Part shown: piece after piece, positions 11,458 through 26,659 of the stretch
Layout: each line of letters begins with the position of its first letter
Numbering within the stretch: the stretch's first letter is position 1
Origin: Hirudinaria manillensis
Lineage: Eukaryota > Annelida > Clitellata > Hirudinida > Hirudinidae
DNA: 64,000 bases
Reading direction: 5' to 3'
Assembly: GCA_034509925.1 (NCBI GenBank)
Contig: CM067535.1
Span: forward strand, 7,470,701 to 7,534,700
The notes under the pieces: model-generated
The model's input: only the letters and a program-made list of their open reading frames with translations
What the model was told of the DNA's origin: nothing
Databases searched by the model: none
Program-made: the position numbers and the translations under genes

Positions 11458-14400
11458 ATGAGGAGCTGCGAAACGTGCAATGTTCATTTGGCTACGGGTA
11501 AGTATTATTGTTTTATAGAGAGAGATCAGAATTTTTTGTTAGATACGTTTCTGTGAGGGTACATGTGCTTCCAGCTGACTCCTACGAAGCTCACATAAAA
11601 GGAAAACGTCACAAGAAAAATTTGAAATTGCTTGAGGATGAAAATAAAAAGATGAAGCACCAAGCATATGTGTCTTGGAAGAAGGATGTAAACAAATGTC
11701 TTCTCGAGTCATTTGTTTTGAAGTTTGGTCCAATCAAGAATTTTTACATGAATATGGAAAATGTTAGTTTTAAGAGTTTATTCTACAACACTTAGAGGAT
11801 GATTGAGTTTCATTTTTTCTGATTCTGAATAAAATAAATGATGAAATACAATCAAACATGTTGATTTTAATTAGCAATGCAATTTGATCAACTTTTCAAC
11901 ATAATATTGTGCTTTATGCTTTTTTGAGTTGGCATTGCTTCAATTTACCTGATTTGAATTTATTGCTTTTTAACATAATTTTTCAGAGGTTTGCCATTGT
12001 GGAGTTTGAGCTTCCTGGTTCATGTACAGCATTTCTTTCTAATGATAGACATGTACTCCTTGATGGAGTAGAAATTGTTGTTAACAAAAGAGTCTCAAAA
12101 AAGGTTTGTTCTCCTTTTTAGTAATTTTCAATGTAAATTAATCTTTAATTTAAGTATAATGAACTGGAATGTGCAGAGCTTTGTTCTGAAATTTGTTGAT
12201 GCAAGCAGATGAGAGAAGTAAATGACAAACCATCGCAACTCTCCTCAATTGCTTTATTGTACAATTTGTTTCCATATTTTTTTTTAATTTGTTCAAACTA
12301 ATATTAAAAAATTAATATTAAAAAGCAATTAAAAAACTCACTTTTGATTTTGCCAAGAATTCATTGCACTGAATAAGATAAAAACCATCATAATTTTATG
12401 TTTAGAATAACAATAGCAAATTAACTTTGAATTTCTCCAAAGAAGAGAACTGCATCATCTTTGGAAACTACCCAGTCATCTCCTGGAGCTGCAGTATTGC
12501 AGGGTCAGGCCAACAACGTCTCTCCATTGAAATCTGCAAAGAAGAAAGCGAGGAAGCACGAGAGCAAATATTTGGACGTGAAGCCCAAGTTTTTGACCAA
12601 AAACCACGTCGATCACGAGGGGGCGTCTGCTCCTAATCAGTTTCCAGTCGTTCCCTCTGTGTCTGTGACTGCCACTATTGAAATGAAGGACGAACAAGGA
12701 ATGAAAAACACCTGGACATTGGGCTCTCTTGGCTTCAAACCCTCGGAACCATCGCAGATGAATGACCTTAAAAAGGATGAATCACTTCCACTCCCTGTCG
12801 TGAATCGCACGCAGCCTGCGGTGAAACCACAGCAGCAAAAGCAACAAAAGCCTAAGAACATGGAATCGGAACAGCCTGCAGGCAACAATTCGAATAGCAC
12901 AGGAGCAGACAAATCCATTATCCAGGAGCTTCTGAAATCTAAAGATGTCAGTCACTTTTTTTGTGTGTGTGTCTTCTCACCATGTGATTCATTATTGAAT
13001 AATAATTAATAGATGCAATAGCAATGCAATTTAAGTTCTTTTGGGATTCCTTGGGTTCTTGTATTTAATCTCTTATAAGTTTTGCCATTTGAAATTTGTT
13101 TGCATCTTGACTTGCTTTTATTTAGTACTTTATATTTAATATATATATATTTATAAATATGTAAATAAACTATAAATACGTGATAAACTTTTAAATTAAG
13201 GAACAATGTTAAATTTAAAGTTACCTAAAGTTGTTTTATTCAAATCAACTTGTTTTGATTGCTTCCGGTAATTGTATTTTACAGTCAAAGCTGAGCATAG
13301 TTATGTTTCATACCCATGATTTTTAATGATGATGATGACGATGATGATGATGGTGATGATGATGATTGCAGGTGGTTAGCCAAATGACCAAACTGATTGA
13401 AACCGTTCGGTTAACAAAAGGTGACATAACGAAAAGGTTGCGTTTGGCCAATCAGATAAAAAAACTTGCAGCTGATCTACCTGGACTAAAAGGTAATTAC
13501 AGAAACTTTCAGAAATGCTTAAATATTATTTATCATTTTTATTTTATTGCTCCAAAATGGAGTAGGATTGCAGACGACAAGTTGTGGCTGACATTAATTA
13601 AATCTAAGCACCATAGCAACAGTTATTATGAAATAGTTTGAAGAATTGAATATTTATGAATATATTCTCCTTTTGTCATCATAATAACCTTGAAAATATA
13701 TCTCTCATGCATCAGATGCACAAGTTCATCTCTTTGGTTCATCAGCCAATGGCATGGGGATAAAAGGATGTGACCTCGACCTTATTCTTAATGTCACGTC
13801 AAACACCGAGGTCAGTCGGTGATTATTTGGAGTAATCATCGTGTTTTTTAACAGCTTTAATGAACTCAACAGGTGAAAAAGCTGATGAAATTAATGAAAA
13901 GTCGCTTGTACGGTAGTCCCAATCTGAAATTTAAAGACATTATCGTCATCCCGAGCAAAAGATGTCCAATCATCAAGTTCTACTGTCCTTCTCTTGAACT
14001 TAAATGTGACCTTTCCTTCAACAACAAGTAAACATATTAATTATATATACATTTATTTCAATTGACAAAACCCTGGTATTTGGTATCAACAAACAAACCG
14101 AACAAACGATTGAATGTTCTAAACTCTGCATTGCATTGTCTTCTAAGATTAGCCATAAGGAATACTGAAGTCCTGAAGTTCCTTGGTGACGTCGTTCCAC
14201 AGTTTCGAGTCCTCTGTTTTGTACTGCGCAAGTGGGCGAGCAGAGTCGAAGTTGGTGGGAACGTCAACAGTGGCCCAAAACTGACCCATTATTCGTTGTA
14301 CATGCTGGCCTGGTTCTATGTCAGGTCAAAGTTGAATCTGCCTTCGTTCGAGCATCTTTCAAACCTTCAAGGTGAGGCATAATTTTTTTTTGTTTGCATC

Positions 14401-16385
14401 CATTTGAAAATAATTCGTATAAAATTTATTTATTTCTTTTCAGAACAAAAGGAGTACGTTGACCAATGGGATTGCTCGTTTCCTTTCAATCTTCCTCATC
14501 TTTTCCTGAACAATCTAAATTCGTTCTCACTTCCCGACCTACTTGCCGGTTTCTTTGACTTTTTTAAGGACATCAATTTTGATGATCACGTTTTTTGCAT
14601 GAGGAGTGGAGAAATTGTTCCCTTCAGCAAGTTGGAAAAGCAGGGTTTCCAGGTTAGCACTCATTAAATAACCTGGGTGCATTATAATTTTAATATTCTT
14701 AGAATTACTTGCAAAGAATTCCAACACATTCCAATGAATTGCAATTTTTTAAAATCAGAAAACTTCACTGATGGTTCAAGATCCATTTCTTCTCGAGCAT
14801 AACATCACCCAAAATGTCACCAACGTCGTCCTCTTGAGGCTACAAAGCGCTTTGAAGGAAGCTTCGTCCATTTGTGCCCTTCAAACTTTCAAGTCTCGAC
14901 CGAAGGTGAATTAATTTTTTTTTTGTCATGAAATTGCTCTGAATTTCATGTTTTCATTTAAAGATTTCAGGCGAGGATGTACCTTGGGGCATAGTCCTTC
15001 TTTTGCTGCAGAGGCCACCTGCAGACGTTGCCATTTCAAAATCTCGTCCCACAAAAAATAGGCTTTTCAGTTTCAAACTGAACAGATCTTTATACGGACA
15101 GCAGTGCCTTTTTGGTGAGACATCAACAAATCCTGCCTTAGCGAAGGATGATGATAAAACAGATGCTGATAACATTCTTGATGAACCAACCTTCTCAGAT
15201 GAAGGATTTGTGCCAATACTTGTGGACAAAATAGCATCTGCCATTGAAAAGGTTTTGCACGACATCTTCCTTATTAAAATTGACTCGGTCATGTGTTGTC
15301 CGATAAGCTCAAAAGACCTCGACAGACCGGAGAGCCAGAGTAAAGTTTCTGTGAAAGACAATTTTTCAGAAGAAATGGCACGTAACTGTTCTGTCGCAAC
15401 TATGGTGAATGGAACTTCTTTAAAGGACAATCCCGCTTCAAACACCTCTAATAGCACAGCAAGCAATGAAGTCAGTGCATCCCAAGCTTCCCATGGTGGA
15501 GGGGATAAAGCACAAATCCATACTTCCACTGAAAATTCTTGGAAACCTTGGCCCATTCCAATTATTAGTGAACAATCCTCTCCAAAAATTTCTAATTCCA
15601 TTCTCGAAGAGGAAACTGGACTTAGCGACGAAGATGACGTAGAAATTAATGAACGTGATTTAGAATCCGAGAATAAATATATGGACGTTCATTTTGCCAG
15701 TTCCACCACAGAAAGAGCATTCGAAGAAATCAGAGCATCGGAAATGGGAGATAACCAATGCCAAACCAAAGATATGATAGAGATCGCCTATGATAAAAGC
15801 GAAGCTATCAATACCAACAATAGTAATGAGCATGCTGACACTGAAGGTGAACTTTGGAAAATTTATGAATGTTGTGAGTCAGATGAAAGTAGCAAAGACT
15901 ATAACTCCAAAACCGTCGGTAATCCGTTACAAGTGACATCAAATGATGACAACCCGTTGGGAATTCCAGAAATGTCCAGTGAAACGTCAAAAAGGGGTCA
16001 GCTATTGCAAGGATATTTGCTGCAATTTGACTGTCGATCCACCGTCAGGACCTGGATAGGACGGCACAAATACAAGCATCATTCGTCAAACGTCAAGGAC
16101 CCCGTAGAAAAGGAGATAATCACGACTCGGAAGATGTCAGAGTTGAGAAAGACGGGCTCGGGCAAGAACGCAAACAAATATGAAGAAATGGAAGAATGTG
16201 CCTTCCCCTTCAACGTCAAGGTCGTCGTCAAACCGACGTCGAATGCGACTCCAGGTTCTCAGACGATCGTTCAATTTGACGTCTCGCCCGGAGAAACGGT
16301 CACGAAACCCCTAGGTGCGGAATTCAACAATTTCATGAACTGTTTCATCAACACGGCCAAAAATGCCCTCGCAACCCTTGCATGA
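11458..16385 (+). CDS. TUT1: TUT1/Star-PAP-like nucleotidyltransferase (U6 snRNA uridylyltransferase / nuclear poly(A) polymerase family)
   Basis: Eleven exons join in frame to 1073 residues: 11458-11497, 11575-11762, 11987-12103, 12443-12946, 13372-13492, 13716-13810, 13873-14027, 14148-14371, 14444-14652, 14759-14905, 14964-16385. Domain order is diagnostic of TUT1: an N-terminal matrin/U1-type zinc finger (CETCNVHL then H-x5-H across exons 1-2), one RRM (FAIVEFELPG), then a DNA polymerase beta-like nucleotidyltransferase. That domain carries the GSS/DxD motif (HLFGSSANG, CDLDLIL) and the third acidic residue (KCDLSF). A PAP-associated domain follows with DPFLLEHNITQNV. The long last exon adds an acidic Ser/Asn-rich region and a C-terminal segment (about 16190-16385) that could be KA1-like. 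In the family, TUT1 oligouridylates U6 snRNA in the nucleus and can polyadenylate selected mRNAs. Both catalytic Asp positions are intact, so activity is expected. Confidence 0.88.
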
Positions 16386-16885
16386 ACGTAATAGAATTAA
16401 TTTGTCAACTGGCTTTGCGAGCAGTTAGTAGGGATCGTGCTAGAAATTAAAATGTTCGTTAACCTGATTAGGAATTGATTGTCAAGCTGACCTTGACTTG
16501 TTTGACTCGTGTTTTAATGCCTGACTAAAAACATCTCTGGAGACCATTTGCACCTCCTAAAAGCCATTGATTTACTTTGCGAGCGAGATCCTTGTTGTCA
16601 ATTTACTGCAACCTTTTTGACTTGTGTGCTGGGGTCATGAGTTCGTTGGGATTTTGTTGAAATAATAAGTGATGTGCATCGTCAGATTCATTATCACCAG
16701 ACGTAGCTCGAGTTTCTAATCTATTAATTTATTGGGATTCCTAAAAAATGAATGGTTCAGACAATGGTTTGTACTCTGGAGTAAAAATGTTGCAGTCAAT
16801 GTTGTTTTATGACTTAATGGTTTAGATATGGCTCAACGGACTTAATTATAGCTTTAGAAGGATGAGAAATGCTGTCAAGGCAGTG
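16386..16885. other. shared 3' spacer of convergent TUT1 and PARG genes
   Basis: About 500 bp between two convergent stop codons. It contains 3' UTRs only; no open frame of note. A minus-strand AATAAA lies near 16733-16728 and could serve PARG. Confidence 0.55.
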
Positions 16886-21389
<4,504 letters not shown>

Positions 21390-21923
21390 TTTCAAATTGT
21401 CAACCCAATTTAAGTCAAACGTAAAAAATGTGCACAATACATAAATTCGGACAACGCGCCAACACAACACAATTACAACAATTTCGAATTTTTAGCAGAA
21501 ATAAAATTTGTGACAAACTAACTGGCAACACGGAACACAAACAATTTATCAGAAACCCAACAATCTAATCTCCCCTGTTTTGGTCCGTGCCGATCCCACC
21601 AGAAAATCCAGAATCTTTTAAAATCGAAACATTACACAACAATATTCCCTTGCGTGAAATTTTATTTTGTAGAAGCTTAAAAATTGATATTTCCAAGAAA
21701 ACCTTCGATATATGTAGTTATAAATAATTTAGTTTGACTATCTCTTTTCAATAGATGTTAATTATAGCACAAAGCCGATATTTTTCCAATTTTTAGTGCA
21801 ATAATTTTATTGACGACGGTACCTCTAATAAAAGAATTAAGTTAATAAGTTCATATATCAAGGATTCCTACTTTGTTACGATTTAACTTTTAAATTTGTT
21901 TACTAATAATTGGGCATATAATA
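21390..21923. promoter_or_regulatory. divergent promoter region of PARG and RFT1
   Basis: The two start codons face away from each other, 534 bp apart, so both promoters and 5' UTRs must lie here. No TATA box or other motif is distinctive enough to call. A shared bidirectional promoter is inference from spacing. Confidence 0.45.
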
Positions 21924-24900
21924 ATGGGTGAAGGCAGTCGGGTTTTGCTATCCGCTTCCAAATCTATTTCTTATTCAATTTTTGTTCAGGTAACATTTAT
22001 TTATTGGATTTTTAACCTTAAGCCCATTAACTGACTTTTTCCAAAAGTTTGTCTTTAGAATTGCCACGTTTCTCATCAACGCTGTGATTGTAAGATATGT
22101 ATCTAAAGATATCATCGGGATTGCTCACGTTAGGTGAGAATATTGGAAAATATGCTATTTTATTATTTAATGCTACAATTCAAAAGATTGCATTCCTTTC
22201 TAAGCCATTGTGGTGGACACTTTTTCACAACTTTGACAGATTTGTTTTTGAATGTATTTGTCCAAAACAACCGTGCAACGTTAAAAAATAATTAATAGTT
22301 ACAATAACCTGTTTCTTAATTTCAGGCTTGGATTATTATATACGACAATATATTGCCTCACCAGTGAACCTTTTGTGAGAGCCTGCTTCCATAGAATTGA
22401 TCTGAATGAGCAGAAAAATAGGACCAAGACGAATGTTAGGTCATCTTTGGACCAAACAATAAACCTTTTGTGGCTCTGGTTGGTTTCTCTTTAATCTCTT
22501 CACACTTAGTCTCTTCACACTTAGTCTCTTCACACTTAGTCTCTTCATGGATTGCCAAGATACTTTGGATCTTTTAACTTTCTTAATATTGCAAGTTAAT
22601 CACTTGCAAATTCGCCAAAGGCTCTAAATTAACTTATATTTATATATAAATTATTTAAATTAAATTATAATTATTAATAATTAAATCAGAACAACAATTT
22701 GTTCAACAGTGTGCCTATTGGCTTGTTATGGGTGGCAGTATGTTCTGCATTTTGGTTGATCTATCTCGATTGGCCCAGCTCCTCTGTCACTTCTTCCTAT
22801 CAGATTGCTGTCCTGTGCTTTGCTTTTGCAGCCTTTGTTGAGATTCTGAACGAACCTTTCAAAATATTGACCCAAATTTTGCTACACATTGAAGTCAAGG
22901 TTGTAGTTATTATTATTATTGTTGTTATTATTATCATCATTATTATTATTACTTATCCTGCAAGCTGATAACACTTGTCTATTAATGATTAATAGTAATT
23001 AATAATAATAATAATAAATTAATAATAATTCTTTTTTTTTTATAAAGAATGCAAGGGGTGTCATTATTTGTAATTTCAGCCTTTTGTAGAAGGTCTGTCG
23101 TTGGTCATTGAAACATTGGTGTTGATTGTTTGTGTTGTTTACTTTCCTTCCCTTGGCCTCTTATCGTTCTGCATATCTAAGGTATTTTTTTTTATGTTTG
23201 TAATCATTTTAATTCATTATTTTAATTAATTTAGGAGGTTATTATGGCTCTTTTACTTGGTAATTACATTAATTTATATTTTAATCTTATTGCTCTGGTT
23301 TTTTTAAGTTCATAATTTTCTATTTTTAAGAAATTAAGGGACATATTCCATAAAATAAACCATTAAAATTGATTTTATTGTCAAGATTTTATGTCAACAA
23401 TCATGATGATAATTCTTCTTGATCTCCTTCAGGTCTCCTTCAGTTTATCTTTGACATTGTTATACTTTGTCTACATATCCCTTCAAATCAGAAAAAACTC
23501 TGCCATCAGGAACAACATCCGTGATGATGATAACAATGACCGTGACGACGACGACAATGATGATGATGATGATCATAGAAGCGATGCATTTGAAAGACAT
23601 CACAAAATGCCTTCTGTCAGAGGGAAAGCTGTGGGTTCAGCTGGACATGATGATAATGATGTTCGTAAGAAGTTAAAAACCGAAGTTAGAAACGACGATG
23701 ACTTTCCGTTTACTTCGTTCATACAACTCCTGCCCAAAAAACTTCCGTCTATTAAAGAGGTTTGTGATGAGACTGGTGATGATGATAGTGATGGAGGTAG
23801 TGATAGTAGTGATTAATAACAGCTAGTATATACCGATTGTCTGTGTGTACATACAGTATACACATTGTATGCATTGTGCTTTGATTGCAGGGTAATGATG
23901 GACAGGCTATGGGCTTGTTGTGGAGTTTTTCCAAACAGGTTGTCCTCAAACAGGGATTCACTGAAGGTTCTATTTTTGTATTAACTATTTTTGTGACTCA
24001 TGTTCCATTTTCTCTGTCAATTGTTGTTAAATTACTTGATTTTTGAGTTGCCAATCATCTGGTAATAATCAGTAGCAAATTATTGATAACTTATTATCAA
24101 ATTTGTTGATATATATAACAAATTTATTGGTACTATTAACAGTTAACAAATTTACAAGTACTTATGAAGCTTAAACCAAAGCACTGTCATTAGATTCAAT
24201 ACCTTTCAGTATTAATACTAAAAGGTATTTAATACTTATTCATTTCTAAGTTATTTTGCTTTACAAATATTATTTGTCATGCAGGTGAAAAGTATATTAT
24301 GACGGTCTTTGGAATACTTTCCTTTGCTGAACAAGGTTGTTGTTGTGATATTTTTAAAAAGTGCTCAGAGTTTAATTAGGTTGTTCATTAGGCTTTTTGA
24401 TTTTAATCCTTTTGATTACTTTCATTTATTGTAATAAGATTTAAACTGATTTGTTGATGAATATAATTATTTAATTAATACTAATTATTATTATAATAAT
24501 TAGGAGTATACAGCATTGTGAACAATCTGAGTTCCATGGTTGTGAGGATTATATTTTTACCCATGGAAGAAGGATTTTATTTGTTCCTGTCACAAACTCT
24601 TGTCAGAGCACAGAGTGCAAGATTACAAAACGAGGTGAATTAGAAAATAAAATATTGATCACAGGGAAATAATGATTGATTAATATTATTAATCCATGCT
24701 TTCAACAACAAAGTACCATGTTAAGTAAACATTGCTTACTCTTAGGAATCATTAAAATTGGTGGTAAAGTCACTGGAGGCCATGTTGAAGGTGAGAACGT
24801 TGCTCGGAATTACCGTGGCAACGTTTGGATTCACCTGCTCCTTTCTTGCCCTTCACGTCGTCTTTGGGGAAAGACTTTCATCGCCCCCTGGTTTGTAAAT

Positions 24901-26107
24901 GATTTATGATTGGGAGGCAGACGTGACTTTGAACTTTCTGATTGCTGCTGCCACTGCATGCTATGTGCCAACTGATATAAGTTATAAGTGATAAGTGATA
25001 GTGGTAAAAGAGTTTGATTGATACTTAGGGCCATCACTGATGAAATGGAGCTGTCTCTACATCTTCTTGGTCTCGATCAACGGGATCACGGAAGGCTTTC
25101 ATAACGCTTCGACCAATCAGAAACAAGTAGAAAAGCAAGTGTGACTTCATGTGAAACTCATTGTTTACAGCTGCTTGATAATTCTTGATAATGTAACAAT
25201 GTAATGTAATAATCATCATTTGACCGTCCAATTGCATTGAAGATACAACAAGGTGATGATGATGTTTTCCGTCGCATTCCTGACCTCGTCCTGGTTCTTC
25301 ACCACCTTCCTTGGCCTTGGTGCCATAGGATTTTGCTTGTCCAACTGCTGCAACATGGCCCTCAGAATTATTTACAGGTTCCAAATGTTTTTTAATTGTT
25401 ACAAAAATGTTTTTTAACTGTTACAAATTAAATTCCTCAAATCTTTTCTTAATTTAATTTAATTTTTTTTTAAATTTATTAATCAATTTTTTTACATTTT
25501 CAGTAAGTTGACCATCTTAAGCTAATAATTCTTTTGTCTCAAAGTTTAAATCTAGCATGTGAATTCTATATTTTACGTTGAAATCTTATCCAGCCTGGTT
25601 TACATGAGTCGCTACTTTGAGGGAACGCCATACCGACCAATCAGGAGCCTACTTCCAAGCAATGCTGTTATCCTTGCTTATTTAATATCTTTCCTTGTGA
25701 CCTTAGTTTCAGAGGTGGGATGATCATCAATTATTGATTAATACTCCATTTTGAAGTGAAAACAAATCTAATCTTTACAAATTAATATGATGAACCTCAC
25801 CGATGAATAAAGTATCCACACAGTATTATAAATGGAATTGACAATATATAAATGTTTGCAATAAGTATTTATACCTTCCTACGCATAACACAGCCTTTTA
25901 TTGAAAATGGTCTCATTGTTCCAGGCCTATTTATGTCACGGCAGACCGGCACTGTCCCTGCAGCAGTTGGTCGGATACCTGACCCACGTGCTTGTCGTTG
26001 CCTGCTCTCTGGCATCGACGTTGTTTGTGATCTTCAAGAGTGAAAGAAACCTCATTGCCTTTCTGAAGGAGGAATATCTGTCACGGGGAAAATCTAAAAC
26101 GCATTGA
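21924..26107 (+). CDS. RFT1: RFT1 family ER membrane protein (dolichol-linked oligosaccharide pathway)
   Basis: Fourteen exons join in frame to 623 residues: 21924-21989, 22048-22133, 22326-22478, 22710-22899, 23080-23181, 23433-23759, 23891-23966, 24285-24335, 24504-24634, 24746-24890, 25029-25134, 25243-25377, 25594-25714, 25925-26107. RFT1 is a polytopic ER protein needed for N-glycosylation, long linked to Man5GlcNAc2-PP-dolichol translocation (its exact flippase role is debated). Matches along the whole length: FRIATFLINAVIVRYVSK, FAEQGVYSIVNNLSSMVVR, IIFLPMEEGFYLF, LVSINGITEGF, SNCCNMALRI. Many hydrophobic segments fit a multi-spanning protein. Exon 6 carries an Asp-rich insert (about 23515-23760) in a loop that is short in the human protein. 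Intron 11 begins with GC rather than GT (25135). A plus-strand AATAAA at 26210 may be the polyadenylation signal. Confidence 0.92.
22494..22548. repeat. 15-bp direct repeat
   Basis: Three perfect copies plus a partial copy of tctcttcacacttag in RFT1 intron 3. Confidence 0.9.
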
Positions 26108-26659
26108 TCGGTTAATTGATGACAGTCCAATTAGGTCATTCCTATTGTAAATGATTTTATTTTAATTGTGAATATTAAGTTTTGATGGCCCACAAATTGC
26201 CATATTTGTAATAAATTGTCAATTGTAATAAATAATTTTTAAAAAAAGATTATAAATATTGAATAAAAAATGGAGTGTAATATCTTTAATAAATTATCCA
26301 GCATTCTGATTTTTCCATGTGAATGACTGCATTTGTTATGAAAATCCATTTTATTTTTACTAATTTAAAGTGACAAAATCTATTTAAATGATTTATGTAT
26401 AACATGTCTTAAGTCTTACAACATGTCTTAAACGTCATCGTGTTTAATATAAGTTTTTGTTTGTTAGGAAAATCTTGATTAATTGTTTGCAATGGTGTTA
26501 AGAGGTTTGGGGGAAATTAAATGTTCTTCAATTTTTCAAAAACTTTTGATTGTGTAGTCATGTCATTTAGGTTTGTTGTTTTAATTCAGTGTTGGCAGGT
26601 TGGAATGAAACATGAAGGAAGATAGCCATTTATTAGAATGTTTGTCAGTCATTTGACAT
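26108..26659. other. 3' spacer between convergent RFT1 and the orphan membrane protein gene
   Basis: About 550 bp of AT-rich 3' UTR sequence of two convergent genes. AATAAA motifs occur on the plus strand near 26210 and 26228. No coding sequence seen. Confidence 0.5.
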
